Part shown: positions 45,660 through 55,981 of the stretch, piece by piece | How the letters are laid out: each line of letters starts with the position of its first letter | Position numbering within the stretch: position 1 is the first letter of the stretch | NCBI GenBank assembly: GCA_038363925.1 | Contig: JAQQWL010000005.1 | Location: 1,612,001-1,676,000 of the forward strand | DNA from: Apiospora phragmitis | Lineage: Eukaryota > Ascomycota > Sordariomycetes > Amphisphaeriales > Apiosporaceae | Length of the DNA: 64,000 nucleotides | Reading direction: 5' to 3' | Program-made: the position numbers and the translations under genes | The notes under the pieces: generated by a model | What the model was told of the DNA's origin: nothing | The model's database searches: none | The model's input: the letters and a program-made list of their open reading frames with translations, nothing else

Positions 45660-47274
45660 TCAAGGAGCCCGAGGCGTCCCCTCCTTATTCTTGTCATCGT
45701 GCACTTGCCATGGAGGGTTGAAGTTGTATAGAATGGCTTGCAGGATCCCACCGATCAACTGTCATAGGTGTGTCAGTATTGAAAACATCATGGTACGAGG
45801 GCTAAGTTAAGAAAGGGGGAAGGAGGGGCGCATGACTTACTCCACCGACCCACCATATCCATTGCGCTATTGACATCGAGATGTTAGCCCCTTTATTTAA
45901 AGAAAGTCGGGGTCGGGGGGAGATGGGATGGTACAGCGTCAGGAAGTAACTTACCAGAGTAATCGTTTGTTGCAACGGCGATGCCAAAACACTTGGCCGG
46001 GTTCATGTTCGCGCCCGCGTAGCCCGGCGCCAGACCCTGCGACACGAAGGCGACGGCGCCGAAGCAGAGGCCGACCAGGATGGGAACCAGATGAGGGCCG
46101 AAGAGCGCCGCTTGTCGGGGGTCGAGACCGACGCCGAATATGAGGAAGCTGTTTTGTGGGTTGGGCAAGTCAGCGTGTCAGTCAATTTATTACGACGGGA
46201 GGGCGAGACTCTGACTCTGTCCTGAACCACCAGAAAGTCCAGTCGACCTAGTTGCGTATAAGAGAGAGAGAGAGAGATGAGAAAACTTACAGCAGGATGA
46301 AACAAGACACCACCTCAATGAGCAGGACTTGTGTCGGGTCGAGAACAGATGAATCGTAATAACAACCGCCACCATGATAACTATTCTATATTGTTAGTTC
46401 ATCCCCAATTCGTTTTTCTTTTCAAAAAAGGGGTTAAGGTTATAAGGAGAAAAGTAAGTACTCACGCAGCCGCCCTCTCCCACCCCCAAGCCCCCAACAA
46501 ACAACCCCCCGCCACGGCCGCGCCGAGCATCTGGAATGCCACGTACAAAACGCCGCGCGACAGCGGACACAGGCCACACAGCACCGTCGCGAAGGTGACC
46601 ACGGGGTTCAGGTGGGCGCCCGAGCCGGGCGCGGTCACGGCCACGAGCGTGGCCAGCAGCGCCGCGGACCACAGCCCGACGTAGCCGGCGGACGCCGCGG
46701 CGGTATAGACCGTCGCCTGCTGCGGCGGCTCTGCTTGCAGGTTCGCGTTGACGAGGTTGAACTGGCCCACGAGCCAGGTCAGGCAGAAGGTGCCGACGGC
46801 TTCGACGACCTGGTATGCGTGTGTGAGCGTGGGGGTTTTCCTATTTAGAGCTACGCTATATCCAGCAGTGGGGATAATAGTAGTGGTAATAATTGTTGTA
46901 AGGGGCAGGCGAAGGGGGGGAAAAGGGAGAAAAAGGAGAAGAAAGAAAAAAGATAACTCACCCCTGCGCGCCAGATAGCCCGATCCCCCCACCCGCCCGC
47001 CCGTGAAATAAGCATGCCGCCGGTACCAGGGCCGGTTGTGCAGGTGCTTGGTCTTGTGCCGGGCGGTGATGGCCGCGAAGGAGCCGTGGAAGTTGGCGCC
47101 CTTGAGGTTGTGCGAGACGGGGGTGGTCTGCTGGATGGGGATCGAGGTGGTCGAGGTCGAAGGCGACATGGGCACAGGCGTCTGGGTGCCGCTCTCGAGC
47201 GCAGCCGCCATCTCGAAGACGGTGACTTGTGGTTCTTGTTTCCGATGTAGTTTGGGGGATTTTGGCCACGCCAT
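45660..47274 (-). CDS. aquaporin (MIP family)
   Basis: Six exons: 46962-47274, 46466-46809, 46291-46380, 45955-46148, 45841-45866 and 45660-45758, with consistent phases once one G is removed from the six-G run (plus strand C run 46985-46990); this restores GDRAIWRAGVVEAVG at the first span. The corrected length is 354 residues. Loop B carries SGAHLNPVVTF (NPV rather than NPA) and loop E carries GYAGANMNPAKCFG, where the selectivity-filter arginine after NPA is a lysine. The N-terminus is a ~90-residue cytosolic extension rich in Ser/Thr/Pro. MIP channels carry water, glycerol or small neutral solutes; the odd filter makes substrate uncertain. The 26-base fifth exon is unusually small. An (AG)n microsatellite lies in the third intron. 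Confidence 0.85.
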
Positions 47275-48037
47275 GTTTGCTGGTTTGGATATTCTCTGGT
47301 GAAACGATAGAATTGGATCCAATCAAGAAGCGACAGGTTTAGTTCTTGCCTAGAGTGTAAATGGGATATCGTGGCTTCCCAATATGAGTGTACTTAAAAG
47401 GGAGTTATGAATATTGAAAGAGTAGTATTAGTCGGGTCTATTCTGTCTGGTGTGTCCAAGTTCTGCAAAAATCCCTAAAATTGAAGCAGCTTGTCAGTCA
47501 TTATAAAGTCTTCCCAGAAAGCTGTTGGTTCCCAATGTTGATGCTCTCATGTTCGTCAACCCAACAATGGGAAGACTCACAATCGCATTTCGTGGTCAGG
47601 CACCAGGGGCAAAAGTGGTGAATTTTTGATCTAGACCGATGGACGAAAAGCTGGGCGACGTTGTTTTGTCGGTCCACGGTTGCATACAAGGCGGATCCAG
47701 AGCCGCGGGTGGCATGTTGTGATCTGCGGTCCCTCGAGGGCGAGAACACACAGCCGCGGTCATGTGTGTCGGCAAAGCCTTATAAACATGGAGGTTTTCC
47801 TTCCTTCTGAATAGAACTGCGCGTATTGTCAGTGGTGAATCACCCTATTTCTCTCCTTTCCCATTTTTCTAATCTCGATTCACGAAAACCGGACGAAAAC
47901 TTCCGAGGGAGTGGTTAAACCAATGAATACAGTCTATTGAATGGGGCGACTGCTGTGTGTATAAAGGTATAAAGAGTACAGGAAATCCATAACACAAGTA
48001 TCAGTTCGTTCCGAGATCCTACCCAGATTTTAGGAAA
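47275..48037. other. aquaporin promoter / MFS-2 3' flank
   Basis: No gene supported. The sequence before 47275 on the minus strand is the aquaporin upstream region; nothing specific recognised. Confidence 0.45.
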
Positions 48038-50040
48038 CTATACCGACTCCGTCTTCTCCCCCGATTTCTTAGGGGCGGCCCCCGGTTTCTGGAAGTCCAG
48101 AGCCTCCAACTTCATGCAGCACGCCGCGACGAAGCAGACGGCGCCCGCCGCGACGCTCAGATAGAAGCAGCGGAGGATGGCGGTGATGACGGCTTCGATG
48201 GCGCGCGGCACGACCTCGGGGTGCGCCGCCGACAGGATGGACGACTGGGCGCCGCCGAGGAGCAAACGCACGTCGGCGTCCGAGTAGTTGCCGCGGAGGC
48301 CGTCGCCGACGACGGCGTCCCGCACCAGGTCGAACCCGACGTTCTGGTAGATGCTGCCCGCGATCGAGAGGGAGAGGGCGACGCCGCCCAGCTGCGCCAT
48401 GTTGAAGACGGCCGCGGCGTCGAGCCGCTGGTGCGGCGGCAGCACCACGCTGGACACGGGCACGCCGACCTGCCATAGAATGCCGATCCCCGCGCCGACC
48501 AGGGCCTCCAACCCCATGACGTACCCCTCAGAACTCTGTGTCGTGATGGTCTGTTGGCAGCCGGCCCCAATCAGCATGAAGATGGCTCCGGCTAGGTAAA
48601 ACGGCATGTAGTAGCGAACGCGCGGGAGAAGGCCTCCGACGAGGAACATCACGAAGACGAACACACCCGTGAAAGGGAGCAGACGAACGGCCGAGGCCAG
48701 TGCGCCTGTTCCTCGGGTGAATGCGAAGTAGATCGGAGTATACTGTGTCACCATCGGTCAGACAGGCGTCCTTTCCGTCCCAAAAATCCTTGGTGGGATT
48801 TCCGGAAGGGAGACTTACATAGAGTGTAGCGCCGTATCCGATGGCCGCGCAAGATGTACCAACAGCCGTGAAGGCAACTGCACGATGCGCCAAAACGGAA
48901 ACCGGGAAGATACGGTTCTCCGGGGTGGTGAAGATGCAGAAGGTCTGCTGCAGTACGTAGGCCAGGAGCGTGACACCGAAAAGAAACCAAACCGCAATGG
49001 ATGCGCCCGAGTTCCAGCCCCAAGTCGGCCCCGAGAATATACATGCCAGACCCAGAAGTACGAATGTTCCCATGTGAAGGACACAGCCAACGTAGTCAAA
49101 CTCTTTCAGGTGCTGTGTAAGTGGTTTGTGCGTTGGCACCTTGTATGGAGGATAGAGACCCAGGCACGCGACAGCAATAATTCCCGCCAGGGGCAAGACG
49201 AAGTAGAAAGCCTGGACGAACATTAGCTAAAGTCCCACAAGAGCAGAGTCATAGGGATGGCTTGCCCATCGCCAAGTGGCATGCTCGTTCTCGGCAAAAG
49301 CACCCCCTATAATCGGACCGGTCAAAAGCCCAATAGCAAAGCTGGCGCCGATCAGAGCTTGGGTAATAGCAATTTCATGAGGATAAGCAAATATGACGTT
49401 GTAAGTGAGTAGCCTGGCTGCTGTCAGTGTTCGCACTCTAGCGAGACTCTCGGCCCCAAAGCAGTTACGCGGTGAGGTACTCGCATCTGGTAGCACCCAG
49501 CGGCACCAATACCAATAAAAGCCCGGCCGACGATGACGACGTTGATGTTGGGCGCGATGCCACATAGAGCAGAGCCCACCATGAGGATGGCGACGGCGAT
49601 GAAGCTGACAATCTTGAGCTCCACGAAGCCCGTCAGTTTCCTGAAGAGCGGGATGGACGCAACATTGACGAGCGAGAAGGCCAGAGATATCCAAGGCAGC
49701 AGTTCGATATGGCCAAAGGCCTCGTAGATGGGGACTTGGACGTTGGCGACATTGGAGACATCGTAGCCTAGTAGGAAGGAAATGGGTTTCTTAGTTCATG
49801 CACAAGATGCAGCGTGTCTGCATGCTCGTTTGGTGATGAGGCCTTCTTACCATTAACGATAGCCTGTACGGCACCGCCGACCACTATGGCCTTCCATTTC
49901 CAATTCGGAAGATCGTCTCGCGGGTGAGGACGGACGGACCCTTCCTTGTCGCTCTGTACACCGGTGTCTCCTCCTAGAACATCCTTCTTCTGTAACTCCG
50001 TCGAGGTGTATGAGGTGGCTTTCTGTGTCTCCGTCGACAT
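48038..50040 (-). CDS. DHA2-type MFS transporter (MFS-2)
   Basis: An intact 568-residue transporter in five exons: 49851-50040, 49497-49767, 49266-49413, 48819-49211 and 48038-48742. The intron 49212-49265 begins GCAAGC, a GC-AG intron with an otherwise good donor consensus. The 49414-49496 intron uses a weak GTGCTA donor fixed by phase. A hydrophilic N-terminus of ~50 residues precedes about 14 spans. Visible motifs are GRAFIGIGAAG (motif A/C region), a TYNVIFAYPHE segment, GLLTGPIIGGAFAE and TWRWAFYFVLPLAG, as in fungal polyketide/drug exporters of the DHA2 family. The C-terminal tail is lysine-rich. It probably exports a toxic or secondary compound by proton antiport, but no biosynthetic gene lies beside it. 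Confidence 0.9.
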
Positions 50041-51889
50041 GGTGACTGGATTCCTTGGGCTGACACTGTCGATAGAGAGCTATTGGATTCGAGAGAAAAC
50101 TTGCTAAGGCAGTGGCACCACGGGAAGAAAGGGACAGCATCTTATCATGGCACAAATGAGATGCCAGGGACCGCTATATGTAGGGGGCCGTTGCGAGGAA
50201 TAGATTGAATGCATTGAATACATTGAGTACGTTGAATACATTGAACGTGCTGGTACGCGTGGGCCGAGTATCGTTTGCTCCCATGAATACAGGGGAGGGT
50301 ATGAAGCCGCTGAGCGTACCAATCGGATGGCATCGTCTAGCGGTTGGGAACAAGGCAACCGCTCCAGAATCCATGTTCCTATACCTTATCCATGCAAGGA
50401 CGGGAATATACCCATCGACGAGACGGAAACCATCTGATAAACCAACGCAGAATTGCATCGGCGTTACTGCTCGATCCGGCATGGATTGGCGCCGCAGTTG
50501 GGGGTGACGTTCTAACGAACAACAGATTATGCAGATTGTGTGCTGACAAGACTGTTCCTCTTGCAATTATGATGGGTGTTGAGCCCAAAGATGGAGTATC
50601 TAGCTGCATATTCGGTCGGATTCTGGCCATACCAGGCAATGTGGACCGGAGGTGGCTTAGGTCTTACACCTCTTAACAAATGTACATATGGATCTATTTT
50701 GGGAGGATAGGATCTCGAACTAGCCAGATGGGAAGGAGCAGCCCCCAGGCTGAGCCCTGAATTAGTGGTTACCTTAGGTAATGTAGTGCCAAGCTTCGTT
50801 GTACAGACTGTCAGCAAGCGTTGCATAGTAGCTGAAGATGATCGGCATATATGACCTGCTCGTGCTTATCGCCTTTCCCTGGTTGCAGATTATGGCGGAA
50901 AAGAGAAGTAAGGAGCGTTCTCTGCCTGAGTCAACATGGGCTGAGAAGGACGTGCGTCCCTGGAATGCAAGTTGGGTCGGGCCGTACATGTCCAAAACGA
51001 CAACCAACAACGGTAAATGGATCCGGCAAGGTTTTTGATTGGATGGGCCGGAAATGTGAGTTGGAGTTAATCGTCTCCCATCTCGTCTTCTCCATGCCCA
51101 CCCATATGTATGCCACGTTGTACGTATCGCACGAGCTTGTCAGTAGGAAGCCGCTGAATGGAGGTTCATCCGCAAGAGGCATCTTTTCCGCCACAGCCCG
51201 TGTAACCATCAATTTAATGGAACCTTGGAATGATGTTGGTTTCGTTTCAAGGGCTAGGCAGTGGTTGCGAGTGAGAAAGCAGTGCTTACTTACAACTCGA
51301 CACACGCTGAAGTCTCAAGCTACTGCAATGACGGGACCAGAGTGGATTGATCTTATAATGGCAGGGATAGAACTACATAAGATGTGGGAGCAAGGCTGGA
51401 GCTATCTTGGGTATGCGATTCCTTCCGACTGGTAGGATGTTTCTTGGGAGTGGCGCGTTGGCGGGCTGGGCGCCTGTTAGTAACTCCTTATGTAGGGAAG
51501 TGGGCTGACAAAGTCCCCATCCCGCCTTTCTTGTGAACATCACTTCCCACCTGCACCAACACCTCAAGTTGAAGTTAAAATAGAGGAGAAAGAAACGCGT
51601 CTAGTATGTAATTGGGTACCCCTGCAACTACGTGTGACTGAATCACACGTGCCGACATCTGAAGCCATCACACACAACCTCCTGTCAACTCATCGCATTG
51701 GCAATATCATCATCGCCGGGGGAGAAATACTCTCCACGATGTTGCCCACTAACTTGTTCCAAGAAAAGCATAGGGGCATGTATCTCTCATCCCTGACCGA
51801 CTTTGTAGTTGTCGAGCCCCTTCCCAAGAGCATGGTCTGCTGTTACCCCACCCCCTTCCCTCGCCTGGGTAGGAAAGCGAACAACAGGC
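50041..51889. other. 1.8 kb intergenic
   Basis: Upstream of MFS-2 and downstream of the proline-rich gene. It contains a nonamer tandem repeat (own entry). Open frames such as 50851-51435 show no family features. Confidence 0.5.
50204..50248. repeat. nonamer tandem repeat, five units
   Basis: Five consecutive 9-base units close to ATTGAATAC, each differing from that consensus at 0-3 positions. It lies ~165 bases before the MFS-2 start codon on its promoter side. It does not encode anything recognisable. Confidence 0.7.
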
Positions 51890-52929
51890 TCACTGGTAGA
51901 AGACGTAGGTGGTCTGCGGGCCGGTGGTGAATATAGGTGCCGTCGGCATGCTCTGGCCAATAGGCTGCTGGATGAAGACGGGCCGATTGGTGAGGTGATG
52001 TGCATTGCTGGGCCAGAAAGGGGAGTGGCACTGCTTCGGATAACCTGAATGGATACAATCGTCAGCCTTTCATCTTTTGCGCGACATCGGAAGTAGGTAG
52101 TTTTGTTCTATTTGTTGCTCTGGAAGGGGGGTTTTCACTCATGAGTCACTTACACCATGGACCCCAGTGGGGGAGTGCCTGTCGGGGCATCACGTAGGGA
52201 GGGTTCGTGGTGATCATCGGCATGGGAGCCTGGTAGGCGGAGTGTGGTTGCCTGCATTATCAAATAGATTTCAGCCAACGATATGTCCATCACAACATGC
52301 TGCCGAGAAGAGGAAGGGTACTTACTGGATGATGTACATGTTGGGGTTTGGCGGGTTTGCACCTGGTATTGAGGCTGATGTGTTGGTCGGTGGTTGATTG
52401 GGCGGGTTGTTAGGCGGTGCTGCAGGTGGATTTTGAGGTTGTTGAGGTGATGCTGGTGCTGCAGGCTCCTCGTCATGTGGGGGGAAGCAGCAGCAGCCTC
52501 TTGATCGCCCCAGCGCACGTGTAAGTTCAGGCTACGCCGGCCCGTCCGTCGGGCGCGAATGTCAACCGGAATGTTGCCAGCTGCAGGTGATGTCGGTACT
52601 GACGCTGGACTGGCCGGGGCGTGTTGACCGGCAGCATCTTCTCGGGGAGAGTCTGGCATGGGTGTAGACAGTGGTGTTCCTGCAGGAGAGGGAGAGCGGA
52701 GTATCTCGGGATCGGGATCGGGATTGGGGTCGGGGCCAGAGGTCGCAGTCAGATCGGGGTTGGAAGGACCGTCGTCGGTGTGACTTGTAGGCATGGGCGT
52801 ACGCTTAGCCCGGCGAAAAGGATTCGTGGATTGCCTCTCGGGAGTGTTTGGCGATGTCGGGGCAGGCGAAGGTGCTCGTCTTTCGTGAGTCTCAGGATTG
52901 AAGAAAGGGTTGGAGGGGTGTATTTCCAT
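51890..52929 (-). CDS. disordered Pro-rich protein, unknown function
   Basis: Not a family I can name. Three exons, 52326-52929, 52154-52251 and 51890-52044, give 285 residues when one C is added to the six-C run (plus strand G run 52479-52484), which opens SPPHDEEPAAPASPQQPQ. The first ~190 residues are Pro/Ser/Asp-rich with SP/TP sites, a repeated DPNP unit and a basic patch RRAKRTP. The C-terminus is different: YIIQQPHSAYQAP, PHWGPWCYPKQCHSPFWP and a final TTYVFYQ, aromatic and cysteine-containing. The frame and both introns are supported because coding-like text resumes exactly across them. No signal peptide or membrane span. Fungal-specific intrinsically disordered protein is the fairest description. 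Confidence 0.6.
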
Positions 52930-53750
52930 GTTCGGTGGAGCTTTTGTAGGGCTTTTATAAGGGTTTGCTGAAGTTATCTTGGATTTTTTCTTTCTTAAGT
53001 GACACAAACTGTATTGCGGCAACAGGCACTTCGTCACCTTGGCTGCGGATGCATGATCAGCAACGGGTAGGGTTTGCTCATGGATGGAAAGGCCGAGAGT
53101 GTGAAGTAGGTAGGGTCTGGGGTGTAGTCAGGATGAAAAAGAATGTGAAGGAGCGTGCGGAAGGTTGCCCTCTCGTGGAACTCCTGCTTTGAAGGCGAGG
53201 TATGCGATGAACATCACCCTGATGCTTTATTGACCACTGTCTGATGAACCCTGACAAGCTTGCCTGGTTTTGAATGTGGTAGACGTGACTTGAGATAGTT
53301 ATTTCTGGTGCACTCTTAAACATAGACCGTAATGCTCGATGTGTAGCATTGCTTCCTGCCTGCGTCATATTTAGGAGAATCCTCTTAAATAACACAAGAC
53401 AACACCTTGACTCGGCCTTTCTTAGTATTCACACTCTCTTCATGATTACTCGCTGCATCGCAGCACACAGTCCTACAGTTCTCCTTGGTATCTTCCTCTT
53501 CATCCTCCCCCTCGAATATATAAACGCAAAGTACATGGTATAGGCAAATAACAACATCTAAGAATTATGGCCATCTTGAAATACCAGTCCAGATCCAACA
53601 TCGGCCCCAAATAACGTCCATATCCTTTCTCCCTCCTCTCCTCTCCCCCAAGCCAACCTCATAAATCATCCGACTCCCTTTTCAGCGAGTCAGTGATACG
53701 TCGACGTCTGAGGGTGAACCCTGGCTGGCGCTGGCGCCAGCGCCTGTGGC
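52930..53750. other. intergenic
   Basis: Promoter side of the proline-rich gene and 3' side of the small repeat protein. A perfect 18-base palindrome lies at 53727-53744, six bases beyond the small gene's stop codon. No other feature seen. Confidence 0.5.
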
Positions 53751-54128
53751 TCAGTAGAACCCTCGGAGTTCCTGGGAAGGATCCGAGTCTACAGATCGGC
53801 GCGCCCGAAGCTCCGGTGACGGCGCGTAGTATCCCACGAGCTCGGGGTTCTGTGGAGGTAGTTGCGGTTGCGTTCGGGACTGCATGACAGCTCCATCCGA
53901 GCTGGCAAAGGAAGGGCTAGGTGAAAACTCGACACCTTCCAAGCCACTGTGTCCAGATCTGACGGCGCCGGGCCGCGCTCCTTGCCCATTCGAGCTGGCG
54001 AAAGAGTGGCGGGGCGAGAACTCGACGCCTTCCAAGCCGGTTTGTGCAGGTCTGGCGGCCGCTGGAGGTGCTGTCTGAGGAGAGGCTGACCTTTTGCTGC
54101 TGCCGAAGAGGCCGCAGCACAAGTCCAT
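53751..54128 (-). CDS. small repeat protein with N-terminal CC
   Basis: A 125-residue open frame starting MDLCCGLFGSSKR. The paired cysteines at positions 4-5 beside a small hydrophobic patch suggest S-acylation and membrane attachment. The body is disordered and holds a duplicated unit GLEGVEFSPxxSFASS (twice, about 37 residues apart). The tail has ELVGYYAPSPELRAR followed by ELRGFY, a second loose repeat. No known domain was recognised. The internal duplication and conserved-looking repeat words argue for a real gene; an upstream in-frame extension to 54176 is possible but adds little. Confidence 0.5.
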   Translation of the reverse strand: MDLCCGLFGSSKRSASPQTAPPAAARPAQTGLEGVEFSPRHSFASSNGQGARPGAVRSGHSGLEGVEFSPSPSFASSDGAVMQSRTQPQLPPQNPELVGYYAPSPELRARRSVDSDPSQELRGFY

Positions 54129-54772
54129 GTTTCCTTGCGGCCTGATGACGGCGAAAACACGCCCTTGACTATTCAATGTTAGGGCTGGTCAGTCGGTGCG
54201 TCGTTATTTAACCTGGCGTGTTATACGGCAGTCGCTCAGACTGGGGAATGAAAAGCGGCGCGTTTGATAGGTAAACGAGAGACAAACGACCCAGCGAAAG
54301 CGCGATCCTGAGATTAACGCGCAGAAATTGATAATATCGTCCTCATCCTTGGACGTTATCTACTCCGAGAGGGAGGTAAAGAAATAAATGGTTGAAGCCT
54401 GCCGCCTTCCTTCGCTCCTGCTGTAGCCTGGGCAGGTGGAGAAAAGAACCCCTCCAGCGCTAGGCACCAAAGCGAAGCGCTAGAATGGCCGCCGGTTTGG
54501 TTAGCCATTCAACGTCGTCTTCCCTTGATCGGTGAAAGGTGACCTATCGATATACCATATTGAAGTCTTCGTCATCGTCGTCGGCAATTGAATCTAGTAA
54601 AACATATATCAGAGATAAGAACCATAAACCTCGTCTCTTGCCTAGCCTTTCCCCGTTATCTCACGCTGAAAGTTGTCCATCGTACCATACTCCCTCACCC
54701 ATCTGTCCATCCATCAACCCAAGCTAAGAAAACGCCCGAGAATACTTAAACTTGATAATAATATTAAGGACG
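54129..54772. promoter_or_regulatory. divergent promoter region
   Basis: Head-to-head space between the small repeat protein and ureidoglycolate lyase. No clear TATA or other site. AT-rich near 54590-54770. Confidence 0.4.
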
Positions 54773-55665
54773 ATGCTAATCCAAACCCTCCCCCTAACCA
54801 CCTCGGCCACCCTGACGGCACACCCCTGACCCGCGCCGACTTCGCCCCCTTCGGCGAAGTCCTCAGCAACCCGGCCCCGGACGTGCGGCCCTCCGACACG
54901 GAGCCCTACACCGTCTCGGCCACGCTGCCGTTCGCCGCCGAGCTGGCCAACCAGGGCACCGCCATCAAGTACGCCGCCATCGCGTCGCTGCGCAACCTGT
55001 ATGGCGATGGACAGGCCCCCTCGGGCCGCCCCGCGGAGGCGCGGATGACCATGTTCGTGTGTGGCGCACGGATGGCCTTGCCGTCTTCCTCTTCTTCTTC
55101 TTCCTCATCCTCTTCTTCATCGGCTTCAACGTCGTCATCACCAGCACGGCAGCCGCAGAAGGAAGAAGACGGCGACGGTGTAAGAGTCAAGATCCTCGAG
55201 CGCCACCCCTTCACGACCCAGACCTTCATCCCGCTGACGGCCGACGCGTCGAAGCGGTACCTCGTGATCGTGGCCCCGAGCCTGCCGCCCAGCGTGCTGG
55301 ACGAAGGCCTGCCGGTGCCGGACTCGATCTCGAGCAGCAGCAGTAGCTCGCCGTCTCCTTCGAAACCCTCGTTGCCGGGGCGCGGGATGCCCGACCTCGC
55401 TGGGCTGCGCGCCTTCGTCGCGACGGGCGAGCAGGCGGTCACGTACGGCGCGGGGACGTGGCACGCGCCCATGGTCGCCCTGGGCCCGCCGGACACCACG
55501 GTGGACTTTTTGGTGTTCCAGTTCGCCAACGACGCGGCGCTGGAGGACTGCCAGGAAGTGGCGCTGGAGAGCAGCGGCAGCAGCAGCAACGGGGATGGGC
55601 CGAAGCCGAAGATAGTAGTGCGCCTAACTGCTGCTGCTGTGGACTCGCGCACGTCAAAGCTGTAA
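54773..55665 (+). CDS. ureidoglycolate lyase, peroxisomal signal
   Basis: The enzyme splits ureidoglycolate to glyoxylate and urea, the last step of allantoin breakdown. The ATG at 54773 gives MLIQTLPLTTSATLTAHP; one C added to CCCC 54823-54826 joins it to LTRADFAPFGEVLSNP, for 297 residues. Family marks are LTRADFAPFG at the start, HPFTTQTFIPL, YLVIVAPS, the active-site stretch ALGPPDTTVDF preceded by YGAGTWHAPM, and FQFANDAALEDCQEV. The C-terminus is SKL, a canonical PTS1 peroxisomal signal. Two low-complexity serine runs interrupt the fold (around codons 105-122 and 185-195), the first a TCT/TCC repeat. It is convergent with the methyltransferase gene. Confidence 0.85.
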
Positions 55666-55981
55666 CCTAAATAGATCATTGGCAGAGGCGAGGAATCGAT
55701 TTACGTTTTAGCTAGCGGGATGTGCTTGCTCATGTGTCGCCTATACGTATCACGGGCAGAAACAAAAGCAGGTTATTTGTGCAATATCTATTCGTCTTCC
55801 ATTATTCTGTGGCAATATCGGGCAACAGAGAATTTGCATTTCATCCATGCATATTCTCCTCCTGCTTCATCTGCAGATTTCGCAACAACTATTGCATAGG
55901 CAAAAGCATCGCGTGCCCTTGTGGCCAAAGCATCCTGTCCCTTCTTCTTCATAGTCGTACAATCTTCTTGTTCTGATGAAA
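55666..55981. other. 316 bp between convergent stops
   Basis: 3' flanks of ureidoglycolate lyase and the DNMT5-type gene. Nothing recognised. Confidence 0.5.
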
